A DNA stretch of 64,000 nt from Anolis sagrei (lineage: Eukaryota > Chordata > Lepidosauria > Squamata > Anolidae), in contig NC_090034.1 of NCBI RefSeq assembly GCF_037176765.1, positions 89,436,000 through 89,499,999 of the forward strand, in the 5' to 3' direction. The translations under genes were made by a program, and so were the position numbers. The notes under the pieces are model-generated. The model was not told the origin of the DNA and did not search any database. It was given only the letters and a program-made list of their open reading frames with translations. How positions within the stretch are numbered: the first letter of the stretch is position 1; each line of letters starts with the position of its first letter. Of the stretch, positions 47,321-57,300 are shown in pieces.

Positions 47321-48371
47321 CTAGCCGTCCCCTGCCACGTGTTGCTGTGGCCCACATGGGGGTTCTCTGTAGGAGGTTTGGCCCAATTCTATCGTTGGTG
47401 GGGTTCAGAATGCTCTGTGATTGTAGGTGAACTATAAATCCCAGCAATTACAAATCCCAAATGACAAAATCAATCCTCCCAACAAACTCACCAGTAATCA
47501 AATTTGGGCATATCGAGTATTTGTGCCAAATTTGGTTCCATGAATGAAAATACATCTTCCATATCAGATATTTACATTACGATTCACAACACTAGTAAAA
47601 TTACAGTTATGAAGTAGCTACGAAAATAATTTTATGGTTGGGGGTCACCACAACATGAGGAACTGTATTAAGGGGTCACGGCATTAGGAAGGTTGGGAAC
47701 TGCTGCCTTAGACGAAGGGTTATAAGTCATGATCATCAAGTTTGCAGATGACACCAAATTGAGAGGGATAGCTAATACCCCAGAAGACAAGAGCAGAACT
47801 CAAAACGACGTTGACAGATTAGAGAGATGGGTCAAAATGAACAAAATGAAGTTCAACAGGGACAAATGCATCGTTGGTGGGGTTCAGAATGCTCTGTGAT
47901 TGTAGGTGAACTATAAATCCCAGCAATTACAACTCCGAAGTGTCAAGATTCTATTTTCCCCAAACTCCACCTGTGTTCACATTTGGGCATACTGAGTATA
48001 TGTGTAGAGTTTGGTCCAGATCCATCATTGTTTGAGTCCACAGTGCTCTCTGGATGTAGGTGAACTGCAACTCTAAAACCAAAGGACACTGCCCATCAAA
48101 CCCTTCCAGTATTTTCTGTTGGTCATGTGAGTTCTGTGTGCCAAGTTGGTTCAATTCCATCATTGGTGGAATTCAGAATGCTCTTTGATTGTAGGTAAAC
48201 TATAACTCCCAGTAACCACAACTCCCAAATGACAAAATCAATTTTTTTTAAAGTGATGATCACTCATTGGGCTGTTAGGTGTTATTGTGTCCCAATTTGG
48301 TGTCAATTCATCCAGTCGTTTTTGAGTTATGTTAATCCCACAAACGAACATTTCATGTTTATTTATATAGA
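47321..48371 (-). mobile_element. Helitron C containing CR1 and SPIN sequences
   Basis: In reverse: the 3' end CTAGCCGTCCCCTGCCACGT with its hairpin starts at 47321, the 5' end ATTTATATAGA is at 48371. Inside are a SPIN-type 5' end (47460-47706), a CR1 fragment (47709-47869; plus-strand pieces TTTGCAGATGACACCAAATT and GACAGATTAGAGAGATGGGT) and the shared modules. Confidence 0.8.
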
Positions 48372-49266
48372 CTAGCCGTCCCCTGCCACACGTTGCTGTG
48401 GCCCATTCTAGTAATATGAAACATAAAGTAATGAGAAAGTGTTGGTTTCTAATATATGTTATTTCTTTATGCTTGTGAACAAACAGTATTTCTTGCTGTT
48501 TCTTTGTCAGTGTTGATGTGGAGATTGTCTGGTTTGCCTACTCTGGAACAAGCAGGATATAATTGTCCTTCTTTAGAGGTCCCTTTCAAATCTATGATAC
48601 CATATCTCTCTGTTTGTGAATCATATATATTTATCTATATCTATGGCTGGATGGCTCTTTGTCAGGAGGGCTTTGATTACATTTTCTTGCCCTGGTAAAG
48701 GGAATTGGACTGGATGGCCTTAAGTATTTTCCGTTGGTTGTGGGGGTTCTGTGTGGGAAGTTTGGCCCAATGTTGTCGTTGGTTGGGTTCAGAATGCTCT
48801 TTGATTGTAGGTGAACTATAAATCCCAGTAACTGCTACTCCCAAATTTTAAGGTTTATTTCCCCCAAACTCCATCTGTGTTCATATTTGAGCATATGGAA
48901 TATTTGAAAAGTTTGGTCTGGATCCATCGTTTGAGTCCACAGTGCTCTCTAGAGGTAGGTGAACTACAACTCCCAAACTGAAAGTCAATGCCCACCAAAC
49001 CCTTCAAGTGTTTTCTGTTGGTCATGGGAGTCCTGTGAGCCACATTTGGATCAATTCCCTCATTGGTGGAGTTCAGAATGCTCTTTGATTGTAAGTTAAC
49101 TATAACTCCCAGGAACTACAACTCCCAAATGACAAAATCAATTTTTGAGTGATAATCACTCATTGGGTTGTTAGATGTATTGTGTCCAAATTTGGTATCA
49201 ATTCATCCAGTGGTTTTTGAGTTATGTTAATCCCACAAATGAACATTGCATTTTTATTTATATAGA
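48372..49266 (-). mobile_element. Helitron D of the array
   Basis: In reverse: CTAGCCGTCCCCTGCCACAC with GTTGCTGTGGCCC at 48372, and ATTTTTATTTATATAGA ending at 49266. Bases 48415-48720 are unique to this copy, with a CR1-like TTGGACTGGATGGCC end at 48706. The rest is the shared module. Confidence 0.82.
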
Positions 49267-49287
49267 TTTCTATCCCAGTTATTCAGG

Positions 49288-49702
49288 GTCTAGGGCTGAG
49301 CCTGGGAAAATCTCTTGCTGGGAGGTGTTAATCTGTGCCTGATTGTTTCCTCTCTGTTGTTTGGCAACAACAACAACCAAAAAGAGGAAACAACCAGGCA
49401 CAGATTAACACCTCCCAGCAAGAGATTTTCCCAGGCTCAGGCAGGCCTTCAAATGCTAATGAAGGTGATCAGCTGAAACATTCACACCTAACTGCAGCAG
49501 GGAAGAGCTCTTTGCCCCACCCCAGCCATTCCACAGATATATAAACCCCTTGTCCTAATTCCAACAGACCTCACTACCTCTGAGGATGCTTGCCATAGAT
49601 GCAGGCGAAACGTCAGGAGAAATGCCTCTAGAACATGGCCCTATAGCCCGAAAAAACCCACAAGAACCTAGTGATTCCAGCCATGAAAGCCTTCGACAAT
49701 AC
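49288..49702 (+). mobile_element. Penelope-like element with long palindrome
   Basis: Arms of about 68 bases (49293-49360 and 49373-49438; both hold GGAGGTGTTAATCTGTGCCT or its inverse) face each other across (CAA)n. Then comes the normal 3' region through ATATATAAACCCC to GACAATACC. Confidence 0.78.
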
Positions 49703-49739
49703 CCAAAAGGTCATTAGTGCTTGGTGCATCTGTTGGGCG

Positions 49740-50345
49740 GGCTTTGCTTGTTTTTCTCCTGAGAGCAAGGCCTTTTATTGGAGGGGTCTCCTAGAGCCAA
49801 TCAGGCCTCCGCTTTGTGCCCTCCCTCTCCTGTGATTGGTCCCTCCTTCTGTCAAACGGGGGCAAGAGTGGAATCTGATTGTCAAGATTCCATCCAATAG
49901 GGTCCTGGGAGTTGCCAACGCTGTTGCAACTTTAGCGTTAGTTGAAACAGTGTCTTGCAAATGCCAACAGTGTCGCGTCTACTTCCATATCGTCCCGTTC
50001 CTGAATCGAGATTGGTTGCCTCGAGGATTGCATTGAGTCAGTATTCCAGGCAAAGGCAGCCAGGGCGATTGAAATGGCTGGAAAGGCAGAAACTCTGCCA
50101 GGAAGCCCGGCGAGAGGCTCAGCCAGGAAGGAGAAGGGGCTGCCCAAGGGGAAAGCGACCTTTACGAAGGGAAAAGGGGGGCCCAGCCAAGACTCACCTC
50201 CCGACGCTCCGAAGAAGCCCTTCCCGCTCAAAGGGCCCCGGGCTGGAGGCTGCAGGGCGAAGGAGACGAGCACAACAGCCAGGCACCGCCTCTCTTGTCC
50301 TTCTGCCCACGAACTCGGAGGGGAAAGCTCTGAATGGCTGCCTCA
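49740..50345 (+). promoter_or_regulatory. G+C- and CpG-richer island with CCAAT boxes
   Basis: Unlike its surroundings, this stretch is G+C rich and keeps about twenty CpGs, most of them in 50090-50310. It has CCAATCAG (49798), GATTGG (49835, reverse CCAAT), ATTGG (50010) and GGGCGGGC (49735). No repeat is recognised. It could be a promoter with a first exon, or sequence captured by a transposon. Confidence 0.4.
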
Positions 50346-50347
50346 AC
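50074..50347 (+). CDS. Unknown truncated ORF in the CpG-richer island
   Basis: From an ATG in fair context (GAAATGG) the frame gives MAGKAETLPGSPARGSARKE, KGLPKGKATFTKGKGGPSQD and SPPDAPKKPFPLKGPRAGG: basic, low-complexity and unlike any family I know. The frame runs into the SPIN-type element at 50348, so it cannot be complete. An alternative is chance coding in G+C-rich DNA. Confidence 0.25.
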
Positions 50348-51312
50348 GAGTGTTTCTCAACTTTCCTAATGCCGCGACCCCTTAATAGAGTTCCTCATGT
50401 TGTGTTGACCCTCAACCATAATGTTATTTTCCTTGCTACTTCATAACTGTAGTTGTGCTCCTGTTATGAATCGGCATGTAAATATCTGATCTGCAGGATG
50501 TCTTTTCATTCACTGGACCAAATTGGGCACAAATAGGCCCAAATTTGAACACTGGTGGGTTTTTGGGGGGACTGATGTCATCATTTGGGAGTTGTAGTTG
50601 CTGGGATTTATATTTCACCTCCAATCAAATAACATTCTGACCAGGCCTGTAGTGAGGGGGGGTGGTTTTAGGGGTTCAACCCCCCCCCCCCCAAATGTTT
50701 CAGATTTTTTAAAAAACCTGGTTTACTCATGAATTTTAACTGGTTAACCCAATCCCCCTGCTAAGTCTATGAGATGCAAAAAATTAAGAGTCCCTCCAGA
50801 ACTGCAAGCACTATCTCAGGCAAATATTGACAATTTATTCACACTGTTTGGGACCCACCTACCTGCTTGACCGCATCTCTGTGTACGAACCCACACGATC
50901 TCTTCATTCATCTGGAGAGGCCCCACTCACGATCCCACCTGCATCGCAAGTGCAATTGGTGGGGACAAGGGATAGGGCTTTCTTGGTGGTGGCCCCTCAA
51001 CTCTGGAACTCTCTCCCTAAGGACATCAGGCTTTTTGGGGGGACTGATGTCATCCAGGCCAGGATAACTGCATGCCCATCCCCCTCCAAACACCTACCCT
51101 TTTCACCTGGTCATGCCCAGCACTTTTTAATTTTAATTATTACATTTGGCCCTGCCACAGATTTTAATTACGTCATGGTGTGTTGTTAATGTTATTGCCT
51201 TGTTTTTGAGTTATTTTGCTGTATTGTTGTTTTTACTGTTGTGTATTTGGGCTCAGCCTCTTGTAAGCCGCACCGAGTCCTCCGGGAGATGGTAGTGGGG
51301 TACAAATAAAGG

Positions 51313-51344
<32 letters not shown>

Positions 51345-53018
51345 TGTCATTGTGGGGTGTGTGTGTTGAATGGTCTCATTAAGGAGGCCAGACTTGGTGG
51401 AGGTGGTTGACAGGGGCGGAGCTGCAGGCTATTGAAGGCTGCTCTGCCCCCTGCTGTGCTCTTTGCTTCAGCGTGAGCTAGGAGGCAGGTTTCAACCCCA
51501 CCCCACCCCCCCCCCCGGTGAAATTTTCAACCCCTCCCCCCCCCCCCCAAAAAATTTCAACCTCTTCAAAAAAAGATTTCTGGCTACGGCCTTGATTCTG
51601 ACATCCACCAACAATGGAATTAACCCAAACTTGGCACACAGGACTACCATGACCAACAAAAAATACTGGAAGGGTTTGGTGGGTGTTGACCTTGAACTTT
51701 TGGAGTTGTAGTTCACCTACATCCAGAGAGCACTGTGGACTCAAAACAATGATGGATCTGGACCAAACTTGGCACGAATACTCAATATGCCCAAATGGGA
51801 ACACTGGTGGAGTTTGGGGAAAATAGACCTTGACATTTGGAAGTTGCAGTTGCTAGGATTTATACTTCACCTACAATCAAAGAGCATTCTGAACTCCACC
51901 AATGATGGAATTGAACCAAACGTGGCACACAGGACTCCCATGACCAACAGAAAACACTAGAAGGGTTCGGGGGCATCGACCTTGAGTTTGGGAGTTGTAC
52001 TTCACCTACATCCACAGAGCACTGTGGACTCAAACAATGATGGATCTGGACCAAACTTGGCACGAATATTCCTTATGCCCAAATATGAACACAAATGGAG
52101 TTTGGAGAAAATAGACCTTGACATTTGGGAGTTGTAGTTGCTGAGATTTATAGTTCACCTACAATCAAAGAGCATTCTGAACTCCACCAACAATGAAATT
52201 GAACCAAATTTGGCACACAGGACTCCCATGACCAACAAAAAATATTGGAAGGGTTTAATGGGCAATGACCTTGAACTTTTGGAGTTGTAGTTCACCTACA
52301 TCCAGAGAGCACTGTGGACTCAAACAATGATGGATCTGGACCAAACTTGGCACGAACACTCAACTTGCCAAAATGTGAACACTGGTGGAGTTTGGGGAAA
52401 ATATACTTTGGAATTGGGAGTTGTAGTTGCTGGGACTTATAGTTCACCTACAATCAAAGAGGATTCTGAATTCCACCAATGATAGAATTGGGGCCAAACT
52501 TCCCACACTGAACCCCCGTGACCAAAAGAATATACTGAAAGGATTTAGTGGGCATTGACCTTGAGTTTTGGAGTTGTAGTTCACCTACATCCAGAGAGCA
52601 CTGTGGACTCAAACAATGATGGATCTGGACCAAACTTGGCACGGATACTCAATATGCCCAAATGGGAAGACTGGTGAAGTTTGGGGAAAATAGACCTAAC
52701 ATTTAGGAGTTGTAGTTGCTTGGATTTATTGTTCACCTACAATCAAAGAGCCTTCTGAACTCCACCAACGATGGAATTGAACCAAACTTGACACACAGAA
52801 CTAATGACCAACAGAAAACACTAGAAGGGTTTGGGGTCATCGGCCTTGAGTTTGGAAGTTGTAGTTCACCTACATCCAAAGAGAACTGTGGACTCAAACA
52901 ATGATGGATCCGGACCGAACTTGGCACAAATACTCAATAAGCCCAAATGTGAACACTGGTGTTATTTGTAGTTGCTGGGATTTATAGTTCACCTACAACC
53001 AAAGAGGATTCAGAACTC
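50348..53018 (+). mobile_element. SPIN-type element expanded by a 290-bp tandem array
   Basis: The 5' end (GAGTGTTTCTCAACTTTCCT, ACTTCATAACTGTAG, GTAAATATCTGATCTGCAGG) leads into the shared module. That module is then repeated five times with a period near 288 bp (repeat points GAACTCCACCAA near 51605, 51889, 52173, 52461, 52751). Each unit consists of two related halves of about 145 bp. A hAT element (50642-51594) interrupts it. The 3' TIR is not found. Confidence 0.75.
50642..51594 (+). mobile_element. hAT element with captured L2 segment
   Basis: The ends CAGGCCTGTAG and CTACGGCCTTG are imperfect inverses. The duplication ATTCTGAC is exact (50634-50641 and 51595-51602). Poly-C runs lie near both ends. 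The middle (50846-51330) is an L2 3' end in plus orientation: GPTYLLDRISVYEPTRSLHS, VGTRDRAFLVVAPQLWNSLP and a (TTA)n tail. Confidence 0.85.
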
Positions 53019-53019
53019 C

Positions 53020-53580
53020 ACCTCTTGACTTATTCCAATCTCACAAATTTCATTGGGTTTTCTTTAGCAAGGAATACTTGGAGCAGTTCCTTCCTCTGAC
53101 ATATAGCCTATAACATCTGGTTTTCATTGGTGGTTTCCCATCCAAATACTAATAATGGCTTATATTGCTTTGTTTCCAAGATCAGATGAGATCTCTGTCC
53201 TTGGGGTATTTAAAAGTAAAGGTTTCCCCTGGCATTAAGTCTAGTCATGTCCAACTCTGGGGTGTGGTGTTCATCTCCATTTCTAAGCCGAAGAGCCGGT
53301 GTTTTTTCTAGACCCCTCCAAGGTCATGTGGCCTGCATGGAGGCATGGAGTACCATTACATTCCCGCAGAGGCGGTGCCTATTAATTTACTGACATTTGC
53401 ATGTTTTTAAACTGCTAGGTTGGCAGAAGCTGGGGCTAACAGCAGGAGCTCACTCTGCTCCCCGGATTCAAACCACTAAGCTTTTGATCAGCAAGTTCAG
53501 CAGCTCAGCAGTTTAACCCGTTGCGCCACTAGAGGGCCCCTTTCTTTGTTTCCAAGATCAGATGAGATCTGCTGTCCTTA
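53020..53580 (-). repeat. 5S rRNA-derived SINE-like repeat, split by Sauria SINE
   Basis: TTTCCCATCCAAATACTAAT and TTGTTTCCAAGATCAGATGA follow the reverse of 5S rRNA. The left part GGGTTTTCTTTAGCAAGGAA is a body shared with 43875. The Sauria SINE lies at 53212-53539. The stretch TTTGTTTCCAAGATCAGATG with AGATCT and TGTCCTT appears on both sides of it (53168-53203 and 53544-53580). Confidence 0.65.
53212..53539 (-). repeat. Sauria SINE
   Basis: The tail GTTTCCCCTGGCATTAAG is at the left, the head GGTTTAACCCGTTGCGCCAC at the right in plus sense. It is flanked by an unusually long duplication of host sequence. Confidence 0.9.
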
Positions 53581-53731
53581 GGGTTGAAAATGTTGCACCA
53601 AAGAGGTGATGGTGAAGTAATGGCACTGAATCTTTGTTATTCCAAAGAATAATATAAGATACCCGGTATAAAGAGCTCATATTTCAAGTTGTTTAAATAC
53701 CAGCACTAATCCCACATTTGTCTTCATTAAA

Positions 53732-53953
53732 TCAAGAATTGGAGTCCTCAGGTACAAATGAAGGCAGTCGTACCTTCATCTGGTAGCGTGTATTTATGTC
53801 ACAATTCAGGCCTTTCATATTATCATGGCCTCGTATGCAAAGGGTAACAAAAGAACAAAGAAACGAAGCCAGAAAACATAGGAGGAAAAAAAACACGCCC
53901 AAAAGTATTATTGTGAGTACAGAACATGAGACTTCTTGGAACAGAATTGGCAC
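53732..53953 (-). CDS. Unassigned exon-like ORF with one membrane segment
   Basis: The frame has SVLTIILLGVFFFLLCFLAS, FLCSFVTLCIRGHDNMKGLN, CDINTRYQMK, then a possible donor GTACGA or on to SFVPEDSNS and a stop. The hydrophobic run followed by a Cys and polar tail recalls TM4 exons of MS4A-like tetraspan proteins, but the match is weak. It lies between the FXYD stop and the MS4A gene on the same strand. It may be an exon of a third gene, a relic or chance. Confidence 0.25.
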   Translation of the reverse strand: MPILFQEVSCSVLTIILLGVFFFLLCFLASFLCSFVTLCIRGHDNMKGLNCDINTRYQMKVRLPSFVPEDSNS

Positions 53954-54300
53954 AATGAGGTTTCTCTTGGCAACTCAAGTCTCTCTCAACCTGAGGCCGC
54001 ACAAAGAAATGAAAGTTCAGTCCACGATTCTTTCAATCTTTCTGGTTCCACAGGGAAATTAGTTTAATGAAAATATATCTTAGGTGTAGAGCCAAAAAGA
54101 ATTGGTGTTGTAGGAAAAGCGGGGAAATATATATATTGGGAGGTCAGATAGATAGGATGTTGGGGACTGCGTTGAGAGAAGCTAAGCAGCTATTTTTTTC
54201 CATGGAGAAGAATAGGAAAGGCTTCCATATGATACATCCAGGGTGACGCTGATTGGTGCGCTTGTGTCAGTGCAAATGCTCCTCAGGATATGAAGTGGCT

Positions 54301-54325
54301 TCAGGCCTGGGCCACATCATAGGTC
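54301..54325 (-). CDS. FXYD terminal coding exon
   Basis: After CCTTCCTTTTACAG come 25 bases ending in TGA: (R)TYDVAQA. Found only by phase. A possible ATTAAA lies near 54064 on the same strand. Confidence 0.65.
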
Positions 54326-57300
54326 CTGTAAAAGGAAGGGGACAGAGTTCAGACAGGAAATGTATCAGATGGTTGGGTTGTTGTAGGGTTTTTCGGGCTA
54401 TATGGCCATGGTCTAGAGGCATTCTCTCCTGACGTTTCACCTGCATCTATGGCAAGCACCCTCAGAGGTAGTGAGGGCTGTTGGAGCTAGGGGAAAGGGT
54501 TTATATATCTATGGAATGACAAAGGACTCTTGTCTGCGGGAGCTAGGTGTGAATGTTTCAACTGACCACCTTGATTAGCATATAATGGCCTGGTAGTGCC
54601 TGGAGCAAACTTTTGTTGAGAGGTGATTAGATGTCCTTGTTTGTTTCCTCTCTGTTGTTGTGCTGTTGCAATTTTAGAGTTTTTTAATACTGGTAGCCAG
54701 ATTTTGTTCATTTTCATGGTTTCTTCCTTTCTGTTGAAATTGTTCACATGCTTGTGGATTTCAATGGCTTCTCTGTGTAGTCTGACATGGTGGTTGTGAG
54801 AGTGGTCCAGCATTTCTGTGTTCTAATTACCAGGCTGTGCAGAAGTCATTGATACTATGTATGTGTTTAACTGTTAGAGTATATATTTGTGTTTGTAACA
54901 GTAGCTAAAACTAGAGTTATCTGGTTCGAATCCACAGTGAGCGTTGCCAAGGAGACCAGGCAGGCTAGCTCAGGAGAGTGAGAAGTGGGCGGAGCCAAGC
55001 AGGAAAAGTTATGTGCGTCTTTGGAAAAGGGGCAGAGAGTGGGAGTGTGTGAGTGTGTGAAGGAGTGTGGAGGCTTGAAAAGCCTGGGAGAGAGGTGTGT
55101 GTGAGCAGCTGGAGGATTTTCAGTTTAGAAGGGCTGAAGACAAAAACCTGGTCAGTTTCTTTAGTCAAGGAAGACTAAAGGAAGCTTGTTAAGATCCCTA
55201 GTCAAGGAAAGACTAGAGATCAGAGATTTGATCAAGGAAAGATCAAATTGGAAGGCTATTCATAGTAGGAAACATTGTTCACTAAAGAGCTTCACCTCAG
55301 TAAAAGTTAGCCACGAGCTGTGTTATTTGGAAGGGTGGACTGTATTACAAACCAAGTGATATTCGAAGTTCTATAAGTTATTTAACAGCCTGCAACCATA
55401 CGCTTTGTACACAATAAACTTGTTATCTTTTGTTGAAGACCGTCTCATCTCAATTAATCTGCGTCTGTAAAGCCAGATCTCATCGGTGGTACCTCAAATA
55501 CCTCACGTTGGTGGCAGTTACCTTAATTTACAAGTAATAATTGGCCTCCTCTATAATATATTCTTATACACAATTGAGGCCTGAGATTAATTCCCTCCAT
55601 AATCATCCACACCTGTACAATTGGTAGCAGCGGTGGGATCTTCAAAGATAAAATCCCTATACCCTGTCCATCGTTGTGTTCATAACTGTACACAGGCCAA
55701 TTAGATTTGATGCTGATGTCTACAATGGTTTTAAATGGTGTATTTTAATATTGAGATAAATGTTTTTAATGTTTATGTATGTGTATATGAATTTGTGTCC
55801 CGGCATTGAATGTTTGCCGTATATATGCTGTATTCCACTCTGAGTCCCCTTCGGGGTGAGAAGGGTGGAATATAAATGTTTTAAATAAATAAATAATAAA
55901 TAAAATCCAGAATAGGTCTTCACAGTCATTTATGGATCCACCACCATGACCATCCCGAGAAGACAATCGTACTTGATTATGAGTGATCACCCATGAGTAT
56001 GACGATTGACAACAGAATTGCATCCTCCAATACATCTGACAGCAGCAAACTAGTTTAGATGGAGAAGGCAGGGGGATGGCCAGAGGGTCCATGAGGAAAA
56101 ACCAGGGGTCTGCTCCTGCTTCACTTTGGACTTTGCTAAGTGAAGCAACTGTTACATTCTGCTTCTTGGAAGTATTGATGTGGTCCATTTATCTTGGGAG
56201 TGTTGAACTTCACATGCTGGGATCAAATCAACTTCTTTGGGCTTTTCTGAATGGCCGTGGACATTTCCCCATGGCTTCATTGTTGATGGTTTCTCAGCTT
56301 TTGGTTTGCAGTATCCTGGTTTGAAGAAGCTGACATTTCTTGCCCAGTGCGTAGTTGTGGCACAAAGAGAATTGTGCAGATATATACTGGTATTTTTTGT
56401 TCTGCTCATTTACCCTGCCCATCAGTGGAATGCAGCCTCCAGGAATCTTTCTGAAATTGAATATGGGATTTGTGTGAAAGGAGTTCCTTAGCTTCTATTT
56501 ATATGTTGCCATTCAGCTTCATTCAAGAAATAATGGATTGTGTGTGTTTGTGTGTGTGAAACTGCATGTCGCTTCTAGTGTGAGAGAATTGGTCATCTAC
56601 AAGGATGTTGCCCAGGGGACACCCGAATGGGAGACTTCTCTCATGCCCCTGCATGGGAAACTGGAGCTGACAGAGGGAGCTCAACTTACTCTCCCCGGAT
56701 TTGTCTTGCTGGCACAAGGGTTTAACTCATTGCACCACCAAGAGCTCCTTATAATAATGGATTAGGAAAGGGGAAAGGGGGCCAGGGTGGATGGCATCCT
56801 ACCTTGCCCGTTTCTTTCCACGGCATCTTGGGAATTTCCCGTGTTTACCACCTGGAAATGGAGAGAGAACAAAGAGTTATAATTCATATGTCAAGAACTG
56901 AAGGGAATGAAATGGACAGCCAGTGATGTCTAAGCAACCACAACCCTGACGTCTCAGAGATAGGAAATAATGTTGTGAAAGTGATACTGCCAGATTTTCA
57001 AAATATCAATTAGGGACAGTTGAAAATGATGCCATCAGGAATAAGCCACTGACTAATTTATTTTCTACTTAAATAGCAAATACAGTCATGTGCCCAGTGT
57101 GGAACACATCTCACAATGCTAAAACAGTGGATGTGGCTCTTAATGAGACATGCCGCATTATCACAGGGTGTCTATACCACTGGAGAAATTACACTGTTTA
57201 GCCAGTATTGCATCACCTGACATCTGCCAGGAAATAGCAACCAGTAGTGAAAGGACCTTGAAGGAGCTGGGGGTGGTGACAGCCGACAGGGAGCTCTGGC

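Noticed and set aside
53140-53210. 5S rRNA gene
   Set aside because: Only part of 5S is present, it is diverged, and the flanks are shared with another repeat copy at 43.9 kb.
56076-56491. Overlapping open frames as an extra gene
   Set aside because: No splice sites, motifs or codon bias were seen, and the frames overlap on both strands as random sequence does.
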